Source: Fodinibacter sp963834965 (GTDB taxonomy: Bacteria; Actinomycetota; Actinomycetes; Actinomycetales; Dermatophilaceae). From it: 64,000 nt of DNA. Positions 48,735 through 58,478 of this stretch are shown here, piece by piece; positions within the stretch are counted from its first letter, which is position 1, and each line of letters starts with the position of its first letter. The notes below the pieces were generated by a model. The model searched no databases and was not told the DNA's origin. It was given only the letters and a program-made list of their open reading frames with translations. The stretch lies in assembly GCA_963834965.1 (NCBI GenBank), contig CAWIEI010000019.1:1-64000 (forward strand), read 5' to 3'. The translations under genes and the position numbers were made by a program.

Positions 48735-51308
48735 CTAGCTGCGAGGGACTGAGGTGAGTCGCGCTGAGGGGTGGGGGGGCTGAGCGATGGCCGGCCGGTG
48801 GTCCAGCCAGTGTTCGAGCTGCGCGGCGAGGACGGGTCTGGAAATGAAGTAGCCCTGAGCCTGGTCACAGCCCAGCCGCGCCAACTCGGTATAGACGGAG
48901 TGGGTCTCCACGCCTTCGGCGACCATGCGCAAGCCCAGGCTGTGGGCCAAGGCGATGCTGGAGGCCACGAGTGCGGCGGCGCGGGCGTCGTCGGTCATGG
49001 GCGAGACGAAGGACTGGTCGAGCTTGAGCTCGTCGACGGGTAGGTCGCGCAGGTAGCTGAGCGAGCTGTAGCCGGTGCCGTAGTCGTCGATGGAGATCTG
49101 GACACCGCCGCCTCGTAGCCGGGTCAGTATCTTCCGGGCCCGTTGGCGGTCGGCCATGAGGAAGTCCTCGGTGATCTCCAACTGCAGGGCGGCAGGCGCG
49201 ACACCATGGGCGGCGAGCATGCCGAAGACCTCCTCGGGGAGGTCTGCGTCTACCAGTGAGCTGGCCGAGAGGTTGACCGCTATGGTCAGCTGCCGGCCCT
49301 GCCGCTGCCACCTCGCAGCCTGATCGAGGGCGATGTCGAGCACGAGCCGGGTCATGGCGGCCATCAGCCCGGATACCTCGACGAGGTCGATGAAGGCGTC
49401 GGGGTAGAGCAGGCCACGGGTGGGATGATCCCAGCGGATCAGCGCCTCGACGGCCGGCACCTCGCCGGTGGCCAGGTTGACTTTGGGCTGGTAGTGCAGG
49501 ACGAACTGACCGTTGGCTATTGCGGTCTGCAGCTCGTCGACGGTGCGCAACCTGGCCGCGCCGTCGGCGTTGTCGATGGCGTTGTAGACGTGGTGTCCGG
49601 CTGCGGAGATCTTGGCCTTGTACATGGCGATGTCTGCTTTGCGCAGCAGAGCAGACATCTCAGGACCGTCGTCGGGGTACCGGGCGATGCCGATGCTGAC
49701 GGTGGAGTGCAGGGTCAGACTCCCCAGCGCGGCGGGCGCAGCCAGGGGAGTGAAGGGCTCGGCCAGGCTGGCTCGCAGATCCTCGGCAACGCTGGCGGCC
49801 TCGTCGAGGCCGGCATCCTCGAGCAGGAGCGCGAACTCGTCACCGCCCAGGCGCGCCAGCAGGTCACCACCACGCAGCCTCGCGCGTAGCCGGCCCGCGA
49901 CCTCCACGAGGAGCTGGTCCCCGGCATGGTGGCCCAGGCTGTCGTTGACCTCTTTGAACTTGTCCAGGTCCAGCAGCAGCAGTGCTCGGCGCAGATCCGG
50001 GGTCTTGGTCAGCCGCGCCTGCCCGAGGCTGTACAGCCCACGACGGTTGGTCAGGCCGGTCAGTGCGTCGTGGGTGGCGTCGTACCCGAGCTTCTGCACC
50101 AGGCGGGCGCTGCGCAGAGCCACTGCGAGGTGGCTGGTCAGGGTCTGCAGCAAGGTCAGGTCCTCCGCCGTGAAGGTCGCTGTCTCCCCGAGCCGGTCGA
50201 CGACCCGGAGCATCCCCCGCATGCCGCTCGACTCCGGAAGCGCGACGATCATCGCGTCCCGGAATCCGTGCTCGTCGAGCCAGTGCCGCACAGCAGCGTC
50301 TTTGGTGGTTCGAGCGGCCAGCAGCGGCTCTTGCTGGGTCAAGGCGCGTACTACCACCCAGTCCTTCGAGTCGAACCCGTCGTGGCTGACGTCCAGGGTG
50401 TCCTGCTCGCCCAAGGTCAGCATCAGCGCGGAACCGGGCTCTGGCTGGAGATCCTTGTCGCTCTCGCTGATCATGACCTGGACCGTTCTTGCTCGCAGGA
50501 GTCGGCGGATGCGGGACAGCAGCTCCTCGGCGAGAGACTCCAGGGACTGCGCACCGACGCCTCCGGTGACGAACTCGTGGACCAGCGCCAGTGAGTGATG
50601 GCGATGTCGGGCGGCGGCATACGCGCGGTAGCCGGACAAGAAGACGACCATCAGCATGACGGCGACCACCGCACCGAGGGTTCCCTGCTGGAACAAGATG
50701 ATGAGCCCGAGCGCGAACATGCTCGAGGTGACGCTCAGGACGAGGGCGGGTACGAGCACGTTGAGAGCATCGGCCCGGCCCAGCGGCCCGTCGTGCACCC
50801 GGATCATGACCAGTACCAGCACACCGATGAACTGGTCCACCACCGCCAGCACGGCGATCAGGGTGACGGCGGCCGGCAGGTCCAGGCGGTGGTCGGGGCG
50901 CAGCAGGAGGTGCAGGAGCAACGTGTCCGCGGCCGCCTCGAAGGCGTAGGCCGAGGAGTTGTAGACCGTCTTCTCGACCGACACCCGCTGCCACGCGAAC
51001 GCCAGGACCGATGCCACGACGCGGGTCACAACGAAGACCAACGGGGACACCAGGAGGACGCCGATGAGCAGCGGGATGCCGGCCAAGGTGAACGAGTGGG
51101 TCTCGCGCCGGAACTCCACGTTCAGCAGGAACTGCTCGGCAAGGAAGAACGCTGCTCCGAGCGCGAGCGCGACGACGCCGACTGGCACTTTCAGGGGCAG
51201 GGGCACGATGGGCGCGTCACCTGCGAGTGTCGTCAGCACCAACGCCCCGGCTGCCAGCGCGGTGGCGAGCAGCCAGGTGACGCGGGTCGGGCTCAGAGCA
51301 CCACGCAT
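48735..51308 (-). CDS. membrane GAF-GGDEF-EAL cyclic-di-GMP enzyme
   Basis: 857 residues. About seven membrane segments in residues ~10-220 (HSFTLAGIPLLIGVLLVSPL; NVLVPALVLSVTSSMFALGL), then a GAF-like sensor at ~240-400, GGDEF domain with LARLGGDEFALLL near 488, and EAL domain with VEALIRWDHPTRG near 619, NLSASSL, ITEDFLM, DDYGTGYSSLSYLRDLPVDE and QGYFISRP. All catalytic motifs are present. It begins 3 bases after the subtilase stop codon, so the two are one operon. The N-terminal segment has a MASE-like arrangement. Confidence 0.94.
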   Translation of the reverse strand: MRGALSPTRVTWLLATALAAGALVLTTLAGDAPIVPLPLKVPVGVVALALGAAFFLAEQFLLNVEFRRETHSFTLAGIPLLIGVLLVSPLVFVVTRVVASVLAFAWQRVSVEKTVYNSSAYAFEAAADTLLLHLLLRPDHRLDLPAAVTLIAVLAVVDQFIGVLVLVMIRVHDGPLGRADALNVLVPALVLSVTSSMFALGLIILFQQGTLGAVVAVMLMVVFLSGYRAYAAARHRHHSLALVHEFVTGGVGAQSLESLAEELLSRIRRLLRARTVQVMISESDKDLQPEPGSALMLTLGEQDTLDVSHDGFDSKDWVVVRALTQQEPLLAARTTKDAAVRHWLDEHGFRDAMIVALPESSGMRGMLRVVDRLGETATFTAEDLTLLQTLTSHLAVALRSARLVQKLGYDATHDALTGLTNRRGLYSLGQARLTKTPDLRRALLLLDLDKFKEVNDSLGHHAGDQLLVEVAGRLRARLRGGDLLARLGGDEFALLLEDAGLDEAASVAEDLRASLAEPFTPLAAPAALGSLTLHSTVSIGIARYPDDGPEMSALLRKADIAMYKAKISAAGHHVYNAIDNADGAARLRTVDELQTAIANGQFVLHYQPKVNLATGEVPAVEALIRWDHPTRGLLYPDAFIDLVEVSGLMAAMTRLVLDIALDQAARWQRQGRQLTIAVNLSASSLVDADLPEEVFGMLAAHGVAPAALQLEITEDFLMADRQRARKILTRLRGGGVQISIDDYGTGYSSLSYLRDLPVDELKLDQSFVSPMTDDARAAALVASSIALAHSLGLRMVAEGVETHSVYTELARLGCDQAQGYFISRPVLAAQLEHWLDHRPAIAQPPHPSARLTSVPRS

Positions 51309-51311
51309 CTG

Positions 51312-53036
51312 TTAGGAGAAGTCGAAGGAGGACCACCGGTTCGAGGACCACCGGTTCGAGGACCACCGGTTCGAGGACCACCGGTTCGAGGACCACCGGT
51401 TCGAGGACCAGAGTGAGGAATCCCAGTCAGCGCTGCTCCACCGGTTCGAGGACCACCGGTTCGAGGACCACCGGTTCGAGCTCAGACCGCTGGCGGCGGG
51501 CTCCCAGTCGTCGCCGGTCCAGGTGCTGCCGAGCCATGAACCGCCGGACCAGGCCGACAGGTTGGCGGTGGCTTGCCACCAGGCGGCGGGGTCCCAGGTG
51601 TTGCCCTGAACGTCGACCTCACCGGTCAGGTCGTTGCCGTCGACGTCGACCAGAACGGATCCGCCTCGGGCGGCGTCGATCGAGCCCTGGCCGGTCGCCC
51701 GGGGGAAGTCCTGGACGGCGGCCGCTCGCACGTCTGCGGCGGTGGAGTCCGTCCGGCTCAGGCGACCAGCAGTGACCAGGGCCGCTTCCAAGTCGACTGA
51801 ACCGGTTCCCGCCGCGATCTCGCTGGCATTGAGGACCCGGTCTGCGGATGAGGTCAGGGCGAACTTCACCTGGTCAGGGGTGAGGTCTGGGTACGCCTGA
51901 AGCAGCAGCGCTACGGAACCGGAGACCACCGCGGCCGCCTGACTGGTTCCGCTGCCGCGGAACAGCGTCCCGCTGACATCGCCAGAAACCCGACCAGCAG
52001 GATAGTTGACGTCGATGAAGGACCCGGGGGCTCGAGCCGACACCAGCGACGTGCCCGGCGCGACCAGATCCACGTGGCGGGTAGGCGAACCCACCTCGGA
52101 GAAGGAGGCGACCGTGGCGCGGGGGCCTTGCCAGCCATCGACTCTGTCGTTGCTGTCGGTGGCGCCGACGGCGATGACATAGGGATCGATCGCGGGATCA
52201 CTCAACCGCCCGTCGTCCGACCCGTTGTTTCCTGCCGACGTGACCACGACTATTCCGTGCTGCCACGCGTTCTCTGCAGCGGCCGACAACGGGTCAGCTT
52301 GGTAGTCCTGAGCCGAGTTCGTGCCGTAGGACAGGTTGATGACCCGCACCCGGGTGCCGTCGGGCAGTACCGGGTGCTGGGTCACCCAGTCCAGCGCGGC
52401 GATCACTTGGGACACGTCGACGCTGCCATCCGTGGTCGCCAGCTTCATCGCGAGGAGCTTCGCGTCCGGCGCGACTCCCAGCTGCACGTTCGCGGGCGCG
52501 CTGGGGAGGTCCGAGGAAGGGTTCGTGGTCCCCCGACCGGCGATGATGCCGGCCATGAAGGTGCCGTGGCCGAAGGTGTCCTGCTGGGTCAGCACACCGT
52601 TGCCCTCGATCGACAGGTCCGGGCCATAGACCACCTTGCCGGCGCCGTCCAAGCCGGCAACGTGGGCGACCCCGGAGTCCAGCACTGCAACGCCGACGCC
52701 TTGCCCGGTCAGCGGACGCCCGGACTTGTCCTCCTTCGCCCACAGGCCGCGGGCACCGATCGCCTTCCCCACCGTGAACAGCGAACCCGGGTCCTTTCGA
52801 GCCTCGTGTCGCCCGTAGTCGTCCTTCGACACCGTGTCAGTCCTGGCATCACCCCATCTGCGACCGGCGAAGTCGCTGCTCGTGCCAGCAGCCGTGGTGA
52901 CGAGCCCCGCCGGGGCATCTCCATCGGCGACCACCTGGGCCTGAGTAGCCGGAACGCACATTGCCGCCGCGGTGGCCGTCGCAGCGACCCCCACCAGCCA
53001 CCGAGTAGTACGCGAAGACACAGGGTTGGAGCGCAT
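51312..53036 (-). CDS. secreted S8 subtilisin-family protease with Trp-rich repeat tail
   Basis: 574 residues from the ATG at 53036, chosen because AAAGGA lies 6 bases upstream; an ATG two codons earlier is too close. Signal peptide (RTTRWLVGVAATATAAAMCV, then PATQAQ). Catalytic Asp in VAVLDSGVAHV, His in DTFGHGTFMAG, oxyanion Asn in SAGNNG, Ser in GSGTSQAAAVVSG. The C-terminal ~60 residues are tandem SSNRW pentapeptides broken by SSADWDSSLW. The tail could anchor the enzyme or be cleaved. It is co-transcribed with the downstream GGDEF-EAL gene. Confidence 0.94.
   Translation of the reverse strand: MRSNPVSSRTTRWLVGVAATATAAAMCVPATQAQVVADGDAPAGLVTTAAGTSSDFAGRRWGDARTDTVSKDDYGRHEARKDPGSLFTVGKAIGARGLWAKEDKSGRPLTGQGVGVAVLDSGVAHVAGLDGAGKVVYGPDLSIEGNGVLTQQDTFGHGTFMAGIIAGRGTTNPSSDLPSAPANVQLGVAPDAKLLAMKLATTDGSVDVSQVIAALDWVTQHPVLPDGTRVRVINLSYGTNSAQDYQADPLSAAAENAWQHGIVVVTSAGNNGSDDGRLSDPAIDPYVIAVGATDSNDRVDGWQGPRATVASFSEVGSPTRHVDLVAPGTSLVSARAPGSFIDVNYPAGRVSGDVSGTLFRGSGTSQAAAVVSGSVALLLQAYPDLTPDQVKFALTSSADRVLNASEIAAGTGSVDLEAALVTAGRLSRTDSTAADVRAAAVQDFPRATGQGSIDAARGGSVLVDVDGNDLTGEVDVQGNTWDPAAWWQATANLSAWSGGSWLGSTWTGDDWEPAASGLSSNRWSSNRWSSNRWSSADWDSSLWSSNRWSSNRWSSNRWSSNRWSSNRWSSFDFS
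51331..51480. repeat. 15-bp tandem repeat array in the subtilase tail
   Basis: The unit GACCACCGGTTCGAG occurs five times perfectly at 51331-51405 and again at 51436-51480 (first copy CTCCACCGGTTCGAG), separated by 30 diverged bases. The units encode the SSNRW pentapeptide on the minus strand. Copy number is likely variable. Confidence 0.92.
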
Positions 53037-53821
53037 TTTCATTCCTTTCGGATAAACGATGATCAACAGTCGACCGGTCACTACGTTGATCGCGCGTAAT
53101 GACCTGAGCCCATATCGGCCGCTCAGTAGGAATGAGACGAACCTGTCGGACAACCCTGGGGACACTTCTCCCACGTCCGTCGGCTGGCGTTGATCTGGCC
53201 CAGCCGGTTGGGCGCGTTGTTCCACTCCAGAATTCAGCACAGTAGGTGGTCCCCCACGATTCACCACTGGCGACCCGTTGCCATTGCTCAGACGACAGGT
53301 CCGAAGCCGTGCGAATAGGAATGAGCACCGCCCTGGCACTAGTTTTTGTGAAAGGGCTGCGGTGCGAGATCGCGGCCCCGTGGGACCACTTCGAACGCTA
53401 TCGCGCATCAACTACTTATGATGGGTGATTGGGAACTTTGGCAGGGCCGAATCGAGACCCACGTGCCCTGATGGCAGAGCAGGGGAACGCTCGCGCCCTT
53501 GGTGTCGAGGTAGCTCGTGCAACAGGGTCGCCACGCCCACTGTCGACGTGACCACTGCCGCTGGTCCGGCTGGTCAGTTTGCTACCGCGCCGGCCCGACG
53601 GGCGTCCGCCGCGCTTCTTCCCGGCCGGTTCCGCGAAGGGGTGGACCGCGCTGATCGGGGCCGGGGACCCGGGCCAGAAGATCCCGCACGCCTACATCTT
53701 CAAGGAGCGTCTTCGCTCCTGCTGGCCCTGTCCGGCGCCAACCCCGAGCGTGCCCTGATCAGGAACCGACGACGAGGACACGGGCACCGGCCCACCCCTT
53801 GGCGCCAAAGACCTCACGCTG
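53037..53821. other. upstream region of the subtilase and decayed sequence
   Basis: 785 bases without a supported gene. GCCGATATG lies at 53110-53118 on the minus strand, with CTCA 13 bases further upstream. That is a poor sigma-28 match because the spacing is wrong. The rest contains no recognisable frame. Confidence 0.5.
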
Positions 53822-54240
53822 ATGTCTGGTTGCCTTTTCACCGGCCAGCAGCTCCGCCTGAAGATCACCGAGACAACGGCGCTGGCGGACATCTCGACCG
53901 GCCGCGGGATCTGCGAACAGCTGCGCGCGACGGGGGTGGCCCTGTCGATGGACGACTTCGGAGCCGGGCAGAGCACGCTCAAGCGGCTGCGCGAGCTCCC
54001 GATCGATGAGGTCAAGATCGACCGTGCCTTCGTGGCCGACCTCGACCGTGACGACGCGCGACGTCGCTTCACATGGGCCGTCATCGCCTTCGCCGTCGCG
54101 TCGGCTTCACCGTGGTCGCCGAGGGCGTCGAACACCGGGCCGAGCTGGATGCGCTCAGCAAGCTCGGCTGCCAGGTGCCCAGGCTTTCCTGTTCTCACGC
54201 CCGCCCCGCCCCGGCGGCGACATCGACGAGCTCTTGACCC
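53822..54240 (+). pseudogene. EAL-domain fragment, frameshifted
   Basis: The first frame gives LRLKITETTALADISTGRGI, then GVALSMDDFGAGQSTLKRLR and ELPIDEVKIDRAFVADLDRD, the C-terminal half of an EAL phosphodiesterase. After about 54060 the homology moves to another frame (VGFTVVAEGVEHRAELDALS, then KLGCQVP), and the terminal QAFLFSRP piece is in a third. The N-terminal EAL motif is missing. It is a dead fourth c-di-GMP gene. Confidence 0.82.
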
Positions 54241-55375
54241 GTGCGCCCCTCCAGCACAACGGCATTTCCCGCTCCACCAAAGGTGTGACCCGTGGGTCCG
54301 GTCGAGAACGCCCGAGGGAACCAACCACCGCACTGGCTGTCACCCATTCACCAAAGGAACATTGCGCGATCTCGCAGGCCGAGCGGTGCAGGCCGAAAGA
54401 CTGATCACGGTTGAACGAGCGGCTCTGCCTCCTGCGGGCCATATTGACCTGAGATGCTCGGCCTGCGCCAAGGAACCAGAGGGCAGCCTGCGCGAAAAGG
54501 GCTCCCGGACAGGCAGATCGGTGTCCCGTATGGGCCGATCACTCACCCTGCTCAGACTCCTTTCGGCAGCACGTTGCGAGCCCGGCCAGTAGCTGCGGTG
54601 GATGACGTCCGCCGTGAGCTCGGCACCGCTTGGTCCCCTCTGAAGATCTGAACCGCTCCTCCCGATCGTGGGGGTAGGCACGCTCGATCCGCGGTCGCGC
54701 CGACGACCTGCGGTGGTGACAGACGCACGAGCAGCGCGCCGAGTGACTTGGCCCACAACCTCGCGCTGGTCCCACACTCCCGGGTTGCTCGGTGTCGCGC
54801 GTGACAGAGTGCAGGTGGTGGGTGACGGACACACATCAGGCGGGATTCGTCTTTGGCGTGTCCGGCTCGGTCATCAGCGGTCGCGCCCAACCCCTGCACG
54901 GCGCGGCCCCTGTCGCTCCCACCGATGGACGGGACCGCCGTCATCGGAATTGTCATCCGGTGACGGCGATCTCGCTCCTGGGCAGGGGCACCGTCAACCG
55001 TCCATGGGCGGCGCCCAGGCATCGGACGACCTGCCACCCGCTCAGTCAAGGAGTCGGTGGCGAGACTCCCAACCGATGACCAGGCAGGGCACACGCAAGG
55101 TGCGCCCCGGCCGGGCCGACGTCGCCATGGACGAGTAGCTCGACACGGAGCAGGTTGCCGCACTCCGCAGCGCCGGCGATCAGGCTCGCGCGCTTGCGGG
55201 GGGCCTTGCACACGTCACTCAAGCAGGGCCAGACCCGCTGTCGCCCCTTGCGATGGCGCGGCCTGCCGTCAGCCGCCGAGTAGCATCCAATGAGAACGTC
55301 GGCGCGGGCCGACCGGATCCGCGCAAATTTCGGACCAGCGCACGCGTAGGCCGCGGGGGCGCCGGAAGGGGCCAG
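54241..55375. other. about 1.1 kb without a recognisable gene
   Basis: Only short, overlapping random frames on both strands, with no ribosome-binding sites or family motifs. It probably continues the decay of the EAL gene region. Confidence 0.55.
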
Positions 55376-56014
55376 ATGCCAGAGGGAACCGACTCGGGCA
55401 CAACGCCGGAGACCGAGCCGATCACCGCGGACCGCCGGCGGCCAACGGCTCGTTACGCCGAGTTCAGTGACACCAACGATCAGGCACAGTTCGTCAACGC
55501 GGCCGAGCGTTCCTACCGCTCGCTGGTCGGTTCCGACGCCTGGGGCTCCGACACCCCCATCGAGGTCGGCACACAGGGGCCTGGAGCGCGCGGGTCCCTG
55601 TTCCGCCGCGGCAGGCCCGCACCGACCCGGACAGCTCCGGGCACCCTGGCGTTGGCGCGGGTGCACCAGATCGCGATCGGCACGCCGCGTGAGCTGGCGG
55701 CATCTCCGCGCGGCTGCGCGGCATCCGAATCAGTGGCCCTCATCCTGGCCAGGGTGACGGCCGACCTCGAGCACGACCTGCTGGCTTTGACCCCGCACCA
55801 ACAGGCCGCGCACCCCGCCTACCGCCAAACCCTGCGGCTCGCCGCTGAACTTGAGGCCCTCGGCAGCATCGTTGCGACACACAGATGCTCGGGCAACGAT
55901 GGCTGCGTCAACCTGTGCCCGCCGGAACGCCTCGATCGCAGGGTCGAGGACGCGGAGGTGGCGGAGGTCCGAGCCGTCCTCCTCCAGCTCGCCCGCGTCG
56001 CCCAAGGAAGCTGA
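55376..56014 (+). CDS. hypothetical protein
   Basis: 212 residues from the ATG at 55376, with GGAAGGGG 5 bases upstream. Codon choice with high GC in third positions supports real coding. The C-terminal half is helical (ESVALILARVTADLEHDLLA, then HPAYRQTLRLAAELEALGSI) and ends with two Cys in RCSGNDGCVNLCPP. I recognise no family and see no signal peptide. Its neighbours are decayed, so its role is unknown. Confidence 0.55.
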   Translation: MPEGTDSGTTPETEPITADRRRPTARYAEFSDTNDQAQFVNAAERSYRSLVGSDAWGSDTPIEVGTQGPGARGSLFRRGRPAPTRTAPGTLALARVHQIAIGTPRELAASPRGCAASESVALILARVTADLEHDLLALTPHQQAAHPAYRQTLRLAAELEALGSIVATHRCSGNDGCVNLCPPERLDRRVEDAEVAEVRAVLLQLARVAQGS

Positions 56015-56839
56015 GGACAAGGGGCGTGCCACCCTGCCGGCCGCGGCGTGGCAGCGGTTCCGCACCTACGACGCCGCGAACCTGATGTCGATTCTCACGC
56101 TCCAGCTCCACCAGCCGCTGCGCGTCACGGCTCGTGGTGCCTGCCCGGGTGCCGCCGTCGACCTCGGCCTGCCAGTGGCGCAGGGTCGGGGTGCCTGCCG
56201 AGCTGACCAGCCACTCGAGGGATCGCGCCCGACCTCGTCGCCGGGTCCTGCCTCACCTCAACGGCCATCCGCGTCGCGCGCACACGCAGCTGGTCGCCGT
56301 ACTCCTTCGGTGCTGCCACGACTCCCGTCCTCCCTGGGTTGAGAGCCTCCACCAGACCCGGGCGATTCATCACCCACCGCCAGGCGTGGGACCCCGTAGT
56401 CGCCGCCCACAGCACCTGTACCGTGGAGGTCCCTGCGGCATCACCCGATACGCGCCCATCAGCACCTCAGGCTCACGCGCCCCAGGGGCAGGGGCGGGGT
56501 GAGCCTTCCGCGGCATTGAGAACCCACGCTTGGTCGTCACACATCGTAGGTCGCCCCGTCCCGTCGTCGACCCAACCGGGAACGCCGCCCCAGTCACCCT
56601 GACCCTGACCCTGACCGCGGCCTCGAACGGGTTGACCAGCGCCACGAGCACCAGCTTCACCATCACCGCTGAGCAGGCGGCAAGCTGGCCTTCACCACCC
56701 AGGCGAGCAGCACCACGGCCGGCACCTCGTTCACCAGTGAGGCTCCCCCCGACAGCGTGACGACGGTCGCTCGACGGGGTCGAGCCGACCGCGGGCTCGT
56801 GTCACCCGACCCGGGTGGGCGGGCTCGAGGGTCGGTCGG
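56015..56839. other. 825-base gap, no supported gene
   Basis: A Thr/Ala-rich frame near 56580-56755 (VTLTLTLTAASNGLTSATST) may be a relic of a secreted repeat protein, but it has no start or ribosome-binding site. Nothing else is recognisable. Confidence 0.5.
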
Positions 56840-58366
56840 TCACCCGGTGGGCGCCACCGGCTCTGCACCGGTGAGCAGGTGGGCAACGACCTCGGCCGCT
56901 GTGTACCCGGTGGTGCCGGCGCGTCGCCGACGAAGCATGGTCACGACCGGAGCGAGATCCCCACCGGCAGTGACCAGGGCAGGCTCGACGGCGCCCCTGG
57001 GCCGCCGCTGCGGCAGGCCGGCGCCGGCGAGGAGCGCGTTGCACAGGCAGACCCGGCCCTCGCGGTTCGCCTCGCGGCCACCCTTGCGCAGGTAGGCCTT
57101 CTGGGGCTCGGCGGGGCAGCGGAAGTCGACCGCACCGTCCGGGCGCCGGTAGGCCGACCGGAGCACCCCCAGGTCGCACACGGGCTGTCGGGCGGCCGCC
57201 ACCTCCGAGTCGGTCAGGGTGCCGGGCAGCTCGGCCACGCGGAACGGGAAGCCGGTGGGTGAGACCCGCCAGTCGGCCCGGACGAGGAGCTCGCCGCTGA
57301 GCGCGCCCTCGCGGACCCGGTCCTTGATGTCGTCGGCGAAGCCGGACTCGTCGCTGTACGCGAACACGGTTCCGGCCTGGATGCCCGCCGCACCCGAGGC
57401 GAGGGCGGCGCGCAGCCCGTCGGGCGTGGCCAGGCCGCCGGCAACCCACACCGGCAGCCCGAGGGCGACGACCGCGGCGATGTCGACCTCGTCGCGCTCG
57501 CCGTAGACCGGTTGGCCCAAGCCGTCGAGCGCGCGGGGCCCGCGCGGTGGGGCGTTGTGACCGCCGGCGCTGGCGCCCTCGACCACGAAACCATCGGGGC
57601 GCGTGGCCGGGTCGGTGACCAGGCCGCTTGCGAGGTCGTTGGAGGCGATGATCGCCAGCACGAGCGGGATGGGGAGCGCCGCGACACCCGGGACCACCGA
57701 ACGCGGGCTGAACAGCACCTCGGTCGGCCCGTCGTCGACCCGGTTACCCATCACCTTGATGGCGAGGCGGACGTCCTCCCCGGTGGCCAACCCGCGCACC
57801 AGGGCTGGGATGTCGGCGGGGTTGCCCGCGCCGACGAGGACCACGTCCACGCCGGCGAGCAGGGCACCGAAGCAGGCGGCCGGCAGGGGCAGGTCGATCT
57901 TGTGCAAGTAGTTGACGCCGACGAGCCCCTGATGGCCCTCCTTGGCCAGGAACACCTCGACGAAGTTGGCGGCGACGGTGAGCTCGAGCAGCTTGTCACC
58001 GGAGGCGACCGTGTGCCGGGGCACCGGGCGGTACGCCGCTCCCGGGGCGATCCCCCCCTCGACGAAGTAGGCGGCGAGGATCCACTCGGCGACGCGGGGT
58101 ACCGGGAAGGCGTCCAGAGCCCGCCGCACGTGGCCGCCGGTGTCGCCGTCCTGGAGCCGGCGGGCGCAGACGACGTCGAGGGCCGTGCCCGAGACCACCC
58201 CGAGCTGGCCGACCGAGGCGACGGCGCGGGCCAGCTGCCACCCGGAGACGGCCACCCCCATCCCGCCCTGGATGACCTGGGGCGCCGCCCCACGCCACCT
58301 CGCGTCGCGGGTCACCGGCGAGGGGTCGGTCGGAACTGTGGCGGTGGACGGGGACGTGGCGGTCAT
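56840..58366 (-). CDS. nitronate monooxygenase / PfaD-like flavin enoyl reductase
   Basis: 508 residues from the ATG at 58366; a GTG at 58396 with GGAGG upstream is an equally good start. NPD/2-nitropropane dioxygenase TIM-barrel features: VIQGGMGVAVSGWQLARAVA, GVNYLHKIDLPLP, FVVEGASAGGHNAPP (FMN-binding, GGH), and PVWVAGGLATPDGLRAALAS. The C-terminal part has PEPQKAYLRKGGREANREGR and Cys-rich RVCLCNALLAG. Length and C-terminus favour the PfaD-like group that acts as enoyl reductase in polyunsaturated fatty-acid or polyketide synthesis, over a small detoxifying nitronate oxidase. It is divergent from a PucR regulator. Confidence 0.85.
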   Translation of the reverse strand: MTATSPSTATVPTDPSPVTRDARWRGAAPQVIQGGMGVAVSGWQLARAVASVGQLGVVSGTALDVVCARRLQDGDTGGHVRRALDAFPVPRVAEWILAAYFVEGGIAPGAAYRPVPRHTVASGDKLLELTVAANFVEVFLAKEGHQGLVGVNYLHKIDLPLPAACFGALLAGVDVVLVGAGNPADIPALVRGLATGEDVRLAIKVMGNRVDDGPTEVLFSPRSVVPGVAALPIPLVLAIIASNDLASGLVTDPATRPDGFVVEGASAGGHNAPPRGPRALDGLGQPVYGERDEVDIAAVVALGLPVWVAGGLATPDGLRAALASGAAGIQAGTVFAYSDESGFADDIKDRVREGALSGELLVRADWRVSPTGFPFRVAELPGTLTDSEVAAARQPVCDLGVLRSAYRRPDGAVDFRCPAEPQKAYLRKGGREANREGRVCLCNALLAGAGLPQRRPRGAVEPALVTAGGDLAPVVTMLRRRRAGTTGYTAAEVVAHLLTGAEPVAPTG

Positions 58367-58459
58367 GGTGGTCGGCTCTCTCGACGTTGGGGTCACCTCC
58401 ATCCTCCGGCGCGGGTGCCGCGGACGATAGGGGCGGTCGAGGGCACTTCAGGGGTACGT

Positions 58460-58478
58460 TTTGTCACGTGGTGACAAA
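58460..58478. promoter_or_regulatory. palindromic operator over the pucR-type start codon
   Basis: Perfect inverted repeat TTTGTCAC (58460-58467), GTG centre, GTGACAAA (58471-58478). It overlaps both candidate GTG starts of the regulator and lies in the shared upstream region with the divergent nitronate monooxygenase gene. Likely autoregulation by the encoded regulator, as inference. Confidence 0.65.

Noticed and set aside
51331..51480. Regular repeats suggesting a CRISPR array
   Set aside because: The 15-base units have no unique spacers and encode an in-frame pentapeptide repeat in the subtilase.
53110..53134. Possible sigma-28 promoter upstream of the subtilase (GCCGATATG on the minus strand)
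   Set aside because: The only CTCA upstream is 13 bases away, whereas all convincing sites have exactly 16.
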